A DNA stretch of 16,429 nucleotides from Opitutia bacterium UBA977 (GTDB taxonomy: Bacteria > Verrucomicrobiota > Verrucomicrobiia > Opitutales > Coraliomargaritaceae). Positions 1 through 8,413 of this stretch are shown piece by piece. Numbering within the stretch: position 1 is the stretch's first letter; every line of letters starts with the position of its first letter. Where the stretch lies: positions 1 to 16,429 of the forward strand of contig DBBT01000110.1 of assembly GCA_002292345.1 (NCBI GenBank), in the 5' to 3' direction. The notes beneath the pieces are model-generated. The model made no database searches and had not been told where the DNA came from. It worked only from the letters and a program-made list of their open reading frames with translations. Position numbers and translations under genes: made by a program.

Positions 1-85
1 AAGACCACCTGGTTGATAGGCCGCGTGTGTAAGTGTAGTAATACATTGAGCAAAGCGGTACTAATTACTCGATAGTGTTTGTCTG
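1..85 (+). rRNA. rrl: 23S rRNA, 3' end only
   Basis: The first bases match the conserved end of bacterial 23S rRNA: GTTGATAGGCC, then GTGTGTAAG, a TTGAG block and CGGTACTAAT (56-65). The gene enters from the left edge. The mature 3' end is estimated at about 20 nt past CGGTACTAAT by analogy with E. coli, so it is uncertain by several bases. The 5S gene follows about 146 nt downstream on the same strand, so this is the distal part of an rRNA operon. Confidence 0.93.
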
Positions 86-191
86 CTGGTTTCCTTCATT
101 AAAAGCATAAGATTTATTATTCGTAGCATGTAGTTATATACATATTACTCGTTCATGACGATGAACTGACATTTTTTCCGATTATACTTGG

Positions 192-207
192 GGTTATTGC
201 GATAACC
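192..207 (+). other. Hairpin in the 23S-5S spacer
   Basis: A perfect 6-bp stem, GGTTAT (192-197) with ATAACC (202-207), closes a TGCG loop about 25 nt before 5S. Its 3' part, GCGATAACC (199-207), is also exactly complementary to GGTTATCGC (334-342) in the 3' strand of 5S, so two pairings are possible in the precursor. A role in processing or folding is inference. The rest of the spacer shows no tRNA or other gene. Confidence 0.45.
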
Positions 208-231
208 AATCCCATGATCAGGAACACCACT

Positions 232-346
232 CTGGTGACCATAGGTGCAGGGAAACACACGTTCCCTTCTCGAACACGCTCGTTAAGCCTGTAACCGCCG
301 ATGGTAGTGCCCCCACGCTGGGGTGCGAGAGTAGGTTATCGCCAGT
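232..346 (+). rRNA. rrf: 5S ribosomal RNA
   Basis: This is a complete 5S gene of about 115 nt. It has the 5' CTGGTGACC strand, the conserved GTTCCCTTCTCGAACACG loop region, GTTAAG, the CCGATGGTAGTGC block, GAGAGTAGG and a 3' GCCAG that pairs with the 5' end as helix I. The ends were set by that helix and may be off by one or two bases. It lies downstream of 23S on the same strand and is followed within 6 nt by a terminator hairpin. Confidence 0.95.
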
Positions 347-351
347 ATTAT

Positions 352-386
352 GGCCCGTCCCTTTGAGAAAAGAGACGGGCCTTTTT
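352..386 (+). terminator. Rho-independent terminator of the rRNA operon
   Basis: GGCCCGTC (352-359) pairs with GACGGGCC (374-381). After one C/A mismatch, CTTT pairs with AAAG around a GAGA loop, which is a GNRA-type tetraloop. Five T residues follow at 382-386. Its position just after 5S fits the end of the rRNA operon. Read on the minus strand there is no T-run after the stem, so it is at best a weak terminator for the convergent sugar transferase gene. Confidence 0.93.
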
Positions 387-454
387 GTGTCTGCAATGCA
401 GTTGCACCATGCCATCGATACGATACAGCCGATTAAAAAGCCGGCAAATGCATG

Positions 455-1030
455 TTATTCTTCGCTGCCAAAGAATTCGCTGCGAGTGGCCTGGCCTTGT
501 GCAGAAATGTTTTCGCGTCGGAAGACGGTAACAACAGTTAATAGCAGTATCTTTAGATCGAGCCAAAAGGTGCGATGCTTAACATACCAGAGGTCGAGTT
601 CAAACTGTCGTTTCCAAGTGAGACCATTACGGCCGTTTATCTGCGCCCAACCTGTGATGCCGGGGCGCACGTCGTGGCGTTTAGCTTGTGCTGCGGAGTA
701 GCGTTCGAGGTAAGTTATTGGAAGGGGGCGCGGTCCGACTAGGCTCATTTCTCCGCGCAAGACATTCCATAGTTCGGGGAGTTCGTCGAGGCTAGTCGAG
801 CGGAGAAATCTACCCCAAGGGATCAAGCGCTCGGCATCACTGCCTGCGCCAGTGCGCATGGTGCGAAACTTGAGGATCGAGAGAGCTTGACCGTTTTTGC
901 CTGCTCGTTGCTGCCGAAAAAAAATCGGTCGGCCTAAGACCGCGAGCTGTATGGCAGACAGTATTACGAGCGGAAGGCATAGAGCGCACGCGAGTATGAT
1001 TGTCGCGAAAATGTCGAAAAGACGCTTCAT
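455..1030 (-). CDS. Small monotopic phosphoglycosyl transferase (bacterial sugar transferase family)
   Basis: This 191-residue protein is expected to move a sugar phosphate from a nucleotide sugar to undecaprenyl phosphate at the inner membrane, starting a surface glycan such as O-antigen, capsule or exopolysaccharide. The N-terminal hydrophobic segment (about residues 5-31) contains a proline (P20), like the re-entrant helix of PglC-type enzymes. The family blocks follow: [11 protein letters not shown] (34-44), KFRTM (54-58), the [20 protein letters not shown] stretch (81-100) with the catalytic Asp-Glu pair D82-E83, RPGITGWAQ (122-130) and a WLDLKILL tail (156-163). Length matches the short PglC-like class, without the extra N-terminal membrane domain of WcaJ. 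The sugar substrate cannot be read. No glycosyltransferase lies beside it, so it is an orphan within this window. Confidence 0.9.
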   Translation of the reverse strand: MKRLFDIFATIILACALCLPLVILSAIQLAVLGRPIFFRQQRAGKNGQALSILKFRTMRTGAGSDAERLIPWGRFLRSTSLDELPELWNVLRGEMSLVGPRPLPITYLERYSAAQAKRHDVRPGITGWAQINGRNGLTWKRQFELDLWYVKHRTFWLDLKILLLTVVTVFRRENISAQGQATRSEFFGSEE

Positions 1031-1076
1031 GAGTAGTATTTGTAAGTAAAGTTGTAAGTTCGCGAAATAAACTCCG

Positions 1077-1104
1077 ATTTCACTGTCTATTGCGAACCAG
1101 TCAA
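1077..1104 (-). promoter_or_regulatory. Possible sigma70-type promoter for the sugar transferase
   Basis: On the minus strand TTGACT (1099-1104) is followed after 16 bp by TGAAAT (1077-1082), matching the consensus at 5/6 and 4/6 positions. It would give a leader of about 40 nt before the start at 1030. The spacing is short and no other support is visible, so this is tentative. Confidence 0.3.
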
Positions 1105-1175
1105 ACCTAGCTTTGACAGGATTAATGCTGGATGCAAATTTCTAACCACTGTAAACTTAATAGAATTTTTTAATT

Positions 1176-2339
1176 ATGATCTTAGACGCGAATAAACGCA
1201 CATTTTCTCCATTCAGCTTAACACGTCTGCTGACGACATGCTTCGGCACTGGCAATGGGGAGAGAGTTTGTATTCTTATCGATTTGCCAAACCCTGCTGA
1301 TATTAAAGACTTTAGTTTTCTCGAAGACGAAACGCTATCAATTCAGAACTATGGCTACGAGACCTTCTATCAGGGCTTTAAGGCTGGTGGTTTGAAAGCG
1401 ATGAACTGGACCGGTGGTGAGCTGTATGCATATAATGAGACGGGCGGAAGTAACCTCGATATAGAAGATACTTGTTATGATGTAGAGGGTAATTTGCTGA
1501 GTTTAGATCGGGATATTTATACTAAATATGACATTATACTGACGGTTTCGACTTTTTCTGCAACTGCACCGCTCACTGCGAAGTGTAAGGAGTTCGGTTT
1601 CCGTGGCGCGACCCTTCATGGGCTGAATCAGATCATCCTAGATACTGGGCTTGCGGTGGATTATGATATCGTGAGTGAAGAAGCGGAGCGTATCAGGTGT
1701 GGTCTGACGCAAGCCGATCGTTTCGAGATCGACTTTGAGGTGGAAAGCGAGATTTACACATTGGTATTGCATACTAACGGGCAAGAGGCGCAGAAGAGCC
1801 ATGGCTTGTGCCCTGCTGGCAAGCCGGATGTGGCGAATTTACCCGCTGGGGAAGTTTATTTTGTCCCTGAAAGTGCCGATGGAGTGTTTCCATTTAAATA
1901 CGACGAAAGCACGATTGGGTTGCTACATGTCAGGGATGGTATGATCTATAAGTCTCAGTTTGTATATGGTGATTATGCGGAGATCGAAGACCACAATCGC
2001 CGACTCAACGAGGATCCGATGATCGGTGCGATTGGTGAATTAGGTTTCGGCACCCAGGTGTTGCCTTTCTCGGGGCGTGATATTCAGGACGAAAAAATAC
2101 TCGGCACGATCCATGTCGCAACTGGCCGTGATGATCATTTGGGTGGCAAAATCACCCCTGATTTATTTAAGGAACATAAAAACGCATCGCATGATGATGT
2201 ACTTTATGCGCCGCACAAGACCCCAGAAATCCGCGTGCCTGAAGCTCGGATGATCAAGGGTGGCGAAACGACTGTATTGATTCATCACTACCAGCCTTCG
2301 GAGTATGTCGTGGGCTTAATTGATGCGAGTGCTGAATAG
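1176..2339 (+). CDS. M29 aminopeptidase / NicX-fold metalloprotein
   Basis: This 387-residue protein has no signal peptide or membrane segment. Its C-terminal half resembles the aminopeptidase T (M29) and NicX-like group. It contains NLPAGEVYF (221-229), GELGFGT (287-293), DEKILGTIHVATG (305-317) and an H-x-D pair (H339, D341). These line up in order with the metal ligands of the group, giving E226, E288, H313, H339 and D341 as likely ligands of a one- or two-metal site. Known members are cytoplasmic aminopeptidases or, for NicX, a ring-cleaving dioxygenase on a mononuclear iron. Which chemistry applies here cannot be decided from sequence. The ATG at 1176 is used because nothing better lies nearby; it has no clear ribosome binding site. 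The gene stands alone between a divergent sugar transferase and the efflux operon promoter. Confidence 0.6.
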   Translation: MILDANKRTFSPFSLTRLLTTCFGTGNGERVCILIDLPNPADIKDFSFLEDETLSIQNYGYETFYQGFKAGGLKAMNWTGGELYAYNETGGSNLDIEDTCYDVEGNLLSLDRDIYTKYDIILTVSTFSATAPLTAKCKEFGFRGATLHGLNQIILDTGLAVDYDIVSEEAERIRCGLTQADRFEIDFEVESEIYTLVLHTNGQEAQKSHGLCPAGKPDVANLPAGEVYFVPESADGVFPFKYDESTIGLLHVRDGMIYKSQFVYGDYAEIEDHNRRLNEDPMIGAIGELGFGTQVLPFSGRDIQDEKILGTIHVATGRDDHLGGKITPDLFKEHKNASHDDVLYAPHKTPEIRVPEARMIKGGETTVLIHHYQPSEYVVGLIDASAE

Positions 2340-2374
2340 GGCTTCTTGGTGTTTGAGCAGAGCACTTTTGATAG

Positions 2375-2400
2375 GTCACTGTGGGTGTTACCTGTCACTG
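2375..2400. repeat. Direct repeat GTCACTG x2 in the leader region of the efflux operon
   Basis: GTCACTG occurs at 2375-2381 and again at 2394-2400, 19 bp apart start to start, close to two helical turns. It lies about 80-100 bp upstream of the predicted efflux-operon promoter, a position where an activator could bind. No regulator gene is adjacent. Chance cannot be excluded for a 7-bp repeat. Confidence 0.3.
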
Positions 2401-2477
2401 CTGAAGGAGTCCTTAATTCTACCCTTGCTGCAATGGCTTAACTTGCTTGAATGCGACATCCTTTGTAGGAGATAGTT

Positions 2478-2507
2478 TTTACAGCTAAGTTGAAGCTATC
2501 CTATAAC
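2478..2507 (+). promoter_or_regulatory. Sigma70-type promoter of the RND efflux operon, with an overlapping dyad
   Basis: TTTACA (2478-2483) and TATAAC (2502-2507) are separated by 18 bp and each match the consensus at 5/6 positions. Transcription would begin near 2514, about 18 nt before the GTG start at 2532. An imperfect dyad, GATAG (2471-2475) with CTATC (2496-2500), straddles the -35 and spacer, which is a typical place for a repressor operator. Operator function is inference. The remainder of the 192-bp intergenic region shows no terminator for the upstream gene. Confidence 0.55.
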
Positions 2508-2531
2508 ACTTAAATTAGATCGCTGCCATAC

Positions 2532-4007
2532 GTGAAGACTTCATTTACATTTAATCGAACCTTCTCCGCGACTATTCCATTCGGAGCTGTGGCACTTATT
2601 AGCCTAGTCAGTTCGTCTGGCTGTAAATTTGTCGGTACAGACTATCAGGCGCCTCAGGTTGCTGTGCCAGACGCATGGAATCAGCATATTATCGGCTCGC
2701 CGGTTGGCGTCTTGGCGGTGGATTACTGGTGGAAGCAGTTTAAAGATGAATCGATGAATCAGCTGATCGATGCTGCGATTGAGAGCAACAAGAGCTTGGC
2801 GATTGCCTATGAGCGTGTGCTGCAGGCGCGATCGGCTCGTCAGATTTCCAATAGCGCTTTGTTTCCAGCAATTGATGGGGTTGGCGGGATTAGCCGTGAG
2901 GGCACGAGTGAAAATGTGGGCGTGCCTAAGGCTGCAGGCGGAGGTGATTCGGACACCTTCTATTCCGTGGGCGCTGATTTGACTTGGGAGCTTGATGTCT
3001 TAGGGGGTGTGCGCCGTTCGATTGAATCTGCTGATGCTGGCTTGCAAGCTGTCGAGGAGAGTTACCGCGATTTCATGGTTCTGCTGATCGCTGAAGTGGC
3101 GAGGAACTATTTAGATGTTCGCACCGTCGAAGAGCGTATTGTTCTGGCGAAGCAGAATATTGAAAATCAGAAGGGGTCGCTGAAGTTGGCGAACGATCGA
3201 TTTGCTGCAGGCCTGGCGCCGAAGCAAGACATCACGCAAGCGCAGACCAATTTGTCCGACACTCAAGCGTTTCTTCCGCAACTACGGCAGCAACGCACCA
3301 CGACAGTGAACCGGTTAGCGATTCTATTAGGCGGCTATTCCTCAGCAGTAGAGACGCTGTTAGGTGAGCATGAAATAATCCCGATGCCACCGCAGGGAAC
3401 TGAAATTGAGACACCTGCCGAAGTGCTTCGCGCGCGTCCTGATATACGTGCCGCTGAGCGTCAATTAGCCGCTCAGCATGCACGTGTAGGTGTGGCTGAG
3501 GCGGATCTTTATCCACGTTTCGCGCTGAATGGTAATTTTGCGCTGTTGTCGAACGATAAGGGTGATGTATTCGAGTCGGGCTCGCGTGCCTATGGTTTTG
3601 GCCCTGCGTTTCGTTGGAATTTGTTCAGTGCGGGACTTGTACGTAGTCAGATTGATATCGAGGAGTCACGAACCCGTGAAGCGCTGCTTGAATATGAGAA
3701 TGCAGTTTTAGGGGCAGTCGAAGAGGTTGAGACATCAATGAGTGGGATCGCTAATGAGCGAGACCGGTTACAATCACTAAAGCTGGGCTCGGCATCTGCA
3801 AAAGAGACAGTCTTTTTAATAAAGGACAATTACTCGAAGGGATTGGTTGATTTTCAGTATGTGCTGGATGCGGAGCGCACAGCGACTCGAATCGAAGACA
3901 GCTATGCAGTGAGTCAAGGATTACTCGCCCAAGCGTATATTGCCCTATACAGTGCATTGGGTGGAGGGTATCCTGATGGCGAAGTTGAACTGAATCGCTC
4001 TAAATAA
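2532..4007 (+). CDS. Outer-membrane efflux lipoprotein, NodT/OprM family
   Basis: This is the TolC-like exit channel of the tripartite pump encoded here. The 491-residue product starts at a GTG and has a signal sequence ending in SSSGC, a serviceable though non-classical lipobox, making C31 the likely lipidated residue. Two outer-membrane efflux repeats follow. Family marks include DYWWKQF (64-70), TWELDVLGGVRR (151-162), NYLDVR (192-197), RFAAGLAPKQDITQAQ (223-238), RPDIRAAERQL (302-312) and ADLYPRFALNG (324-334). Length is normal for the family. It is the first gene of the run, 23 bp before the adaptor gene. The order outer-membrane factor, adaptor, pump is the one seen in metal-type pumps such as CusCBA, although the pump here is of the drug-type class. 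No SD sequence precedes the start. Confidence 0.92.
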   Translation: MKTSFTFNRTFSATIPFGAVALISLVSSSGCKFVGTDYQAPQVAVPDAWNQHIIGSPVGVLAVDYWWKQFKDESMNQLIDAAIESNKSLAIAYERVLQARSARQISNSALFPAIDGVGGISREGTSENVGVPKAAGGGDSDTFYSVGADLTWELDVLGGVRRSIESADAGLQAVEESYRDFMVLLIAEVARNYLDVRTVEERIVLAKQNIENQKGSLKLANDRFAAGLAPKQDITQAQTNLSDTQAFLPQLRQQRTTTVNRLAILLGGYSSAVETLLGEHEIIPMPPQGTEIETPAEVLRARPDIRAAERQLAAQHARVGVAEADLYPRFALNGNFALLSNDKGDVFESGSRAYGFGPAFRWNLFSAGLVRSQIDIEESRTREALLEYENAVLGAVEEVETSMSGIANERDRLQSLKLGSASAKETVFLIKDNYSKGLVDFQYVLDAERTATRIEDSYAVSQGLLAQAYIALYSALGGGYPDGEVELNRSK

Positions 4008-4030
4008 AGAACGAATTATTTATAAATATC

Positions 4031-5236
4031 ATGAAAGAGAATGGTAACAAATCATCTCCGCAGGGGGTCTTCTTAGTGAGGGTCGTTGCTTTAAGCTTGG
4101 GAATCTTGGGCAGTTTATTGTTGGCTGGTTGTGGATCTGAAGAAATACCACCACCTTCACCGCCGAGTGTTACGGTGGCGGCGCCAGAATTGAGAGAGGT
4201 GACTGTTTACAAAACATTCCCGTCGACTCTGAAGGGTGTCTCTGAAGTGGAGATTCGTGCCCGAGCTGCTGGTTATCTTGAAAAGACCAATTTCAATGAA
4301 GGCTCGTTTGTTAACAAGGGCGATTTATTATTCATCATCGAGCAAGCGCCATATAAATTGGCAGTGGAAGCAGCACAGGCTGACCTCGAACGTGCTGAAG
4401 CTGGGCGCGGGCTTGCTGAGACCCGAAAGCAGCGATTCGAGCTCGCGTTGCAGACGAATTCAGTTTCGGAGGTGGAAGTAGATATTGCTGCCGCTGAACT
4501 GGCGCAGGCAATCGCGTCGGTGAATCAAGCAAAGGCGCATCTAAATAATGCGAAGTTGGACTTAAGCTATACGACGGTGTACGCGCCGATCAGTGGGCGT
4601 GTCTCGTTGGCGAATGTAAATGATGAGAATTTAGTTGGGTACTCAGAGCCTACTATTATTACTTCGATTATCGATGATTCGACGATTGAAGCATATTTTG
4701 AGATCCCAGAGCGAGAAGCCATTAAATTCCTTCATCAGCGCTCCGACCAAAAAGTCAGTGAGCATGTCAAAGGGCTCGAAATTAAGCTAGAGTTGGCAGA
4801 TCGCTCTATATACGACACAGTTGGTCATATCGACTTTATGGATAACAAAGTGGATTCGATGACACGCACGATTCGAGCGCGAGCCATTTTCGATAATGCT
4901 AAATATGAATTAACGTCTGGTTTGTTTGCCACCGTGCAGGTGCCGGTCGCTCCAGATCAGCGCAACCCGACTGAGACTAAGGCGATTGTAGTGCCTGCAG
5001 AGGTCGTGCTGCGTGATATTGGTGGGCGCTATGTCTGGGTGGTGGACGAGCAGAATATTGTGCGTCGCCGCTCGGTTGATGTTGGCGAGACGATCATTAA
5101 ACCTTCGACGGGCGAGGGTGTAGCAGCCGTTCGTCAGACAATCATTCTGGATGGCTTGAGTGCTTCAGAAAAAATTATCGTCTCTGGGTTACAGCGCGCC
5201 AGAGATGGTGCGCCAGTGACTCCGAACGCTCAGTAA
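4031..5236 (+). CDS. RND efflux periplasmic adaptor lipoprotein (AcrA/MexA family)
   Basis: This membrane fusion protein links the inner-membrane pump to the outer-membrane channel. The 401-residue product has an N-terminal hydrophobic segment ending in a standard lipobox, LLAGC, with C34 as the lipid-bearing residue. A proline-rich linker follows. The first half of the lipoyl-like domain is around residues 74-108 (RARAAGYLEK, GSFVNKGDLLF), then an alpha-helical hairpin rich in Ala, Glu and Gln (about 110-177), then the second lipoyl half with YAPISGRV (184-191). A beta-barrel and a membrane-proximal domain (VPAEVVLRD, GGRYVWVV) complete the fold. All parts of the family are present at normal length. 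It sits 20 bp ahead of the pump gene. The ATG at 4031 is chosen because it gives a proper signal sequence. Confidence 0.93.
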   Translation: MKENGNKSSPQGVFLVRVVALSLGILGSLLLAGCGSEEIPPPSPPSVTVAAPELREVTVYKTFPSTLKGVSEVEIRARAAGYLEKTNFNEGSFVNKGDLLFIIEQAPYKLAVEAAQADLERAEAGRGLAETRKQRFELALQTNSVSEVEVDIAAAELAQAIASVNQAKAHLNNAKLDLSYTTVYAPISGRVSLANVNDENLVGYSEPTIITSIIDDSTIEAYFEIPEREAIKFLHQRSDQKVSEHVKGLEIKLELADRSIYDTVGHIDFMDNKVDSMTRTIRARAIFDNAKYELTSGLFATVQVPVAPDQRNPTETKAIVVPAEVVLRDIGGRYVWVVDEQNIVRRRSVDVGETIIKPSTGEGVAAVRQTIILDGLSASEKIIVSGLQRARDGAPVTPNAQ

Positions 5237-5256
5237 CTTCTAGAGAATTCGCAGCT

Positions 5257-8200
5257 ATGCTTAGTTTATTTTTCATTCGTCGGCCGATTTTTGCAGCAGT
5301 TATTTCGATCGTCATTGTAGTGCTTGGCGCGGTGGCTTTGGTAAAACTACCGATTGCCCGCTATCCGGATCTTGCTCCACCAACGATTTCGGTGAGTGCA
5401 ATTTATCCAGGGGCTGATGCGGCTACGGTGGCGGATACAGTTGCGGCGACTATTGAAAAAGAGGTCAATGGCGTCGAAGGCATGATCTACATGAGTTCGG
5501 TGAGTGCCAATGATGGTAGTATGAACCTCACTGTGACTTTTGAGTCCGGAGTGGATTTGGATACCGCGAATGTGCTGGTGCAAAACCGCGTGGCATTGGC
5601 TGAGCCTCGCCTGCCGCAAGAAGTGAAGCGCACTGGCGTGTCAGTGAAGAAGAAGTCGACGGACATTGTGATGTTCATTACATTGACCTCGCCAGGGGAT
5701 ACGTATGATGCCGCCTATTTATCTAACTTTGCCAATTTGCGCATCCGTGACGAGTTACTGCGTGTCACGGGTGTTGGTGATGCGTTGGTGTGGGGTGTCG
5801 GTGAATTTAGTATGCGCATTTGGCTCGATCCAGATCAGTTGCGTGTGCGAAATCTTGCTGCGAGCGAAGTTGTTAATGCGATTCGTGAACAAAATGTTCA
5901 AGTTGCTGCCGGCCGAGTCGGTGCGGCACCTGCACCTGAGGGCACTGCATTCGAGTATGTTCTGAGTGCACATGGCCGACTGGTGGAGGTTGAGGAATTT
6001 GAGAATATTATCGTCGCCACAGGTGCAGACGGGAGAGTGATCCGAGTCGGCGATGTGGCTCGAGTGGAGTTAGGCTCAAACGTGTATAACTTTAATTCAA
6101 AACTGAATGGCAAGTCTGCGACAGCGATTGCGATTTATCAAATTCCCGGATCGAATTTGATGGATGTTGCTGATGGTGTGTCTGCGGCGATGAACCGACT
6201 ATCGAGTGCGTTTCCTGATGATGTAGAGTATAAGGTAGTGTACGACTCGACATGGGTGGTAGATGCATCAATTAAAGAAGTCATCATTACATTGTTCGCG
6301 ACTGTGACCTTGGTGGTTTTGACGGTGTTCCTCTTCCTGCAGAATTTTCGTGCGACCTTGATCCCGACGATCACTATTCCAGTCGCCTTAATCGGCACTT
6401 TCTCGGTGCTGTTGGCGCTTGGATTTTCGCTCAATATATTGACGCTCTTCGGGATCGTTTTGGTGATTGGTATCGTGGTCGATGACGCGATCCTCGTCGT
6501 GGAGAATACCTTTGTTCACTTAGAGAAAGGTCTCAGTGGTAAGCGAGCAGCAGAAGAGTGCATGAAGGAAGTGACTGGGCCCATCATTGCGACCACACTG
6601 GTTCTGTTGGCGGTGTTCGTTCCCACTGCAATGATGAGTGGGATTACTGGCACGATGTTTAAGCAGTTTGCGATTACAATTTCGATCGCGACGGTTTTTT
6701 CCTCAATCAATGCGTTGACGCTCGCTCCCGCTCTTTGCGGTGTACTGCTCAAACCTGGTCAAGCAGAGCCCAAGGGCGTGTTTAAATTGTTTAATAATTC
6801 GATCAGTGGGTCGAATAAGTTCTATCAAGGCTTGGTTCGTATTGCTTTGAAAGGCTCTGTCATTGGCCTCTGTGTTTTCGGCGCGATTATCTATATTTCA
6901 ATGAAAGGGATGGGCAGTTTACCGACGGGTTTCGTGCCTCAAGAGGACGAAGGCTATTGTATGGTCGGCGTTCAATTGCCAGATGGTGCGACCCTGGCTC
7001 GAACTGATGTAATCATGGATCAGGTACAGAAGATCGTGAGTGCCACGCCCGGGGTGGTCGACTGTCTAGCGATTTCAGGATACTCTTTAATTGATGGTGC
7101 GGCTGGAGTGAATGCTGGCTTCTGTGTGGTCGTGTTTGAGCACTGGGATGATCGTAAGACGCCCGAACTACATCAGAGTGGCATACTTGCGGCAATGCAG
7201 CGTCATTTTGTAGGGATTCAAGATGCAACAGTCTTTGGCTTCCCGATGCCTTCATTGCCTGGTGTGGGTACTACAGGGGGATTCACCTACATGTTGCAAG
7301 ATCTCGAAGGTGGGGGGTTGGTGCAACTGGCACAGATAGCCAACGACTTAATTAGTGAAGCGAACCAAGATCCTGCTATCGCAGGTGCTCGTACGACCTT
7401 TCGTGCCAGTGTGCCGCAAATCTTTGTGGATATTGATCGCGAGCAAATCAAACGCACTGGCACCTCGTTGACGTCTGTCTTTGATACGCTGCAAATATAT
7501 TTAGGGTCCTTGTATGTGAATGATTTCACACTGTTTGGGCGAGTATTTAAAGTCGTGGCTCAAGCGGATGCGGAGTTTCGCGGTGAACCTAGTGATATTA
7601 ACAAGTTGGCAGTGAAGGGAGCCGACGGACGAATGATTCCATTGGGAGCGGTCGTTTCACTTGAGGAGAGACTAGGCCCACAAAATATCATTCGTTTTAA
7701 TATGATGCCGTCGGTCAAAGTGTTGGGTAACCCATCTCCTGGGCATAGCTCAGGAGAGGCGATGAATGCGTTGGAAGCTCTTTCAGCTACGAGCCTCCCC
7801 TTATCGATGAGCTTTGCATGGTCGGAGTTGTCGTATCAGGAAAAGCAGGCGGCAACGGGTCTCGCTGTCATTTTTGTATTTGCAGTCTTGATGGTTTATT
7901 TGCTGCTGGCTGCTCAGTACGAGAGCTGGACGTTGCCGATTTCTGTTTGCTTGTCGGTACCGACTGCTCTCCTCGGTGCGGTGATTGCGGTTAAAATGCG
8001 TGGTATGGAGAACAATGTGTATACGCAGATTGGACTGATCCTGTTGGTCGCGCTATCGACTAAAACTGCGATTTTGTTGACCGAATTCGCGAGTGCTCAG
8101 CGTAAAAGCGGAATGAGTATTTTTGATTCGGCAGTGGAGTCAGTGAAACTTCGGTTTCGTGCGGTGTTAATGACTGCACTTTCTTTTATTCTTGGCGTGA

Positions 8201-8403
8201 TTCCATTGTTGATCGCTTCGGGCGCGGGCTCGTCGTCGCGGCAAATCCTCGGCACAACAGTGTTTGGTGGGATGGTGGCTGCGACTTTGCTCAGCTTGAT
8301 CGTGGTGCCAATGATGTATTTCTCTATTCAAACAATCGCAGAGAAAATCACGAGCAGTAAGAAGGTGGACGAGCCTATAGAAAATACCGGTAATACGGAA
8401 TAG
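5257..8403 (+). CDS. RND multidrug efflux pump, HAE1 family (AcrB/MexB-like)
   Basis: This is the inner-membrane proton/drug antiporter of the pump. At 1048 residues it has the full AcrB length with two related halves. The first membrane helix begins directly after LFFIRRPIF. The proton relay is intact: adjacent D409-D410 in IVVDDAILVVEN, K936 in LSTKTAIL, R966 in KLRFR and T973, matching AcrB D407, D408, K940, R971 and T978. Two acidic residues side by side in TM4 are typical of the HAE1 class, not of heavy-metal pumps. Substrates cannot be inferred from the sequence; bile salts, dyes, antibiotics or an endogenous metabolite are all possible. The gene is followed after 10 bp by a methyltransferase gene, so the two are likely on one transcript. 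Confidence 0.95.
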   Translation: MLSLFFIRRPIFAAVISIVIVVLGAVALVKLPIARYPDLAPPTISVSAIYPGADAATVADTVAATIEKEVNGVEGMIYMSSVSANDGSMNLTVTFESGVDLDTANVLVQNRVALAEPRLPQEVKRTGVSVKKKSTDIVMFITLTSPGDTYDAAYLSNFANLRIRDELLRVTGVGDALVWGVGEFSMRIWLDPDQLRVRNLAASEVVNAIREQNVQVAAGRVGAAPAPEGTAFEYVLSAHGRLVEVEEFENIIVATGADGRVIRVGDVARVELGSNVYNFNSKLNGKSATAIAIYQIPGSNLMDVADGVSAAMNRLSSAFPDDVEYKVVYDSTWVVDASIKEVIITLFATVTLVVLTVFLFLQNFRATLIPTITIPVALIGTFSVLLALGFSLNILTLFGIVLVIGIVVDDAILVVENTFVHLEKGLSGKRAAEECMKEVTGPIIATTLVLLAVFVPTAMMSGITGTMFKQFAITISIATVFSSINALTLAPALCGVLLKPGQAEPKGVFKLFNNSISGSNKFYQGLVRIALKGSVIGLCVFGAIIYISMKGMGSLPTGFVPQEDEGYCMVGVQLPDGATLARTDVIMDQVQKIVSATPGVVDCLAISGYSLIDGAAGVNAGFCVVVFEHWDDRKTPELHQSGILAAMQRHFVGIQDATVFGFPMPSLPGVGTTGGFTYMLQDLEGGGLVQLAQIANDLISEANQDPAIAGARTTFRASVPQIFVDIDREQIKRTGTSLTSVFDTLQIYLGSLYVNDFTLFGRVFKVVAQADAEFRGEPSDINKLAVKGADGRMIPLGAVVSLEERLGPQNIIRFNMMPSVKVLGNPSPGHSSGEAMNALEALSATSLPLSMSFAWSELSYQEKQAATGLAVIFVFAVLMVYLLLAAQYESWTLPISVCLSVPTALLGAVIAVKMRGMENNVYTQIGLILLVALSTKTAILLTEFASAQRKSGMSIFDSAVESVKLRFRAVLMTALSFILGVIPLLIASGAGSSSRQILGTTVFGGMVAATLLSLIVVPMMYFSIQTIAEKITSSKKVDEPIENTGNTE

Positions 8404-8413
8404 TTTTTAGGGC

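Noticed and set aside
428..446. Possible terminator for the sugar transferase on the minus strand
   Set aside because: Only a 4-bp GCCG/CGGC stem with the T-rich part in the loop instead of after it.
363..701. Plus-strand open frame after the rRNA terminator
   Set aside because: Starts within the terminator hairpin and runs opposite the clearly recognisable sugar transferase.
1113..1118. Perfect TTGACA as a -35 for the metalloprotein gene at 1176
   Set aside because: The best -10 at 15-18 bp spacing (CAAATT) matches only 3 of 6 positions, so a promoter could not be supported.
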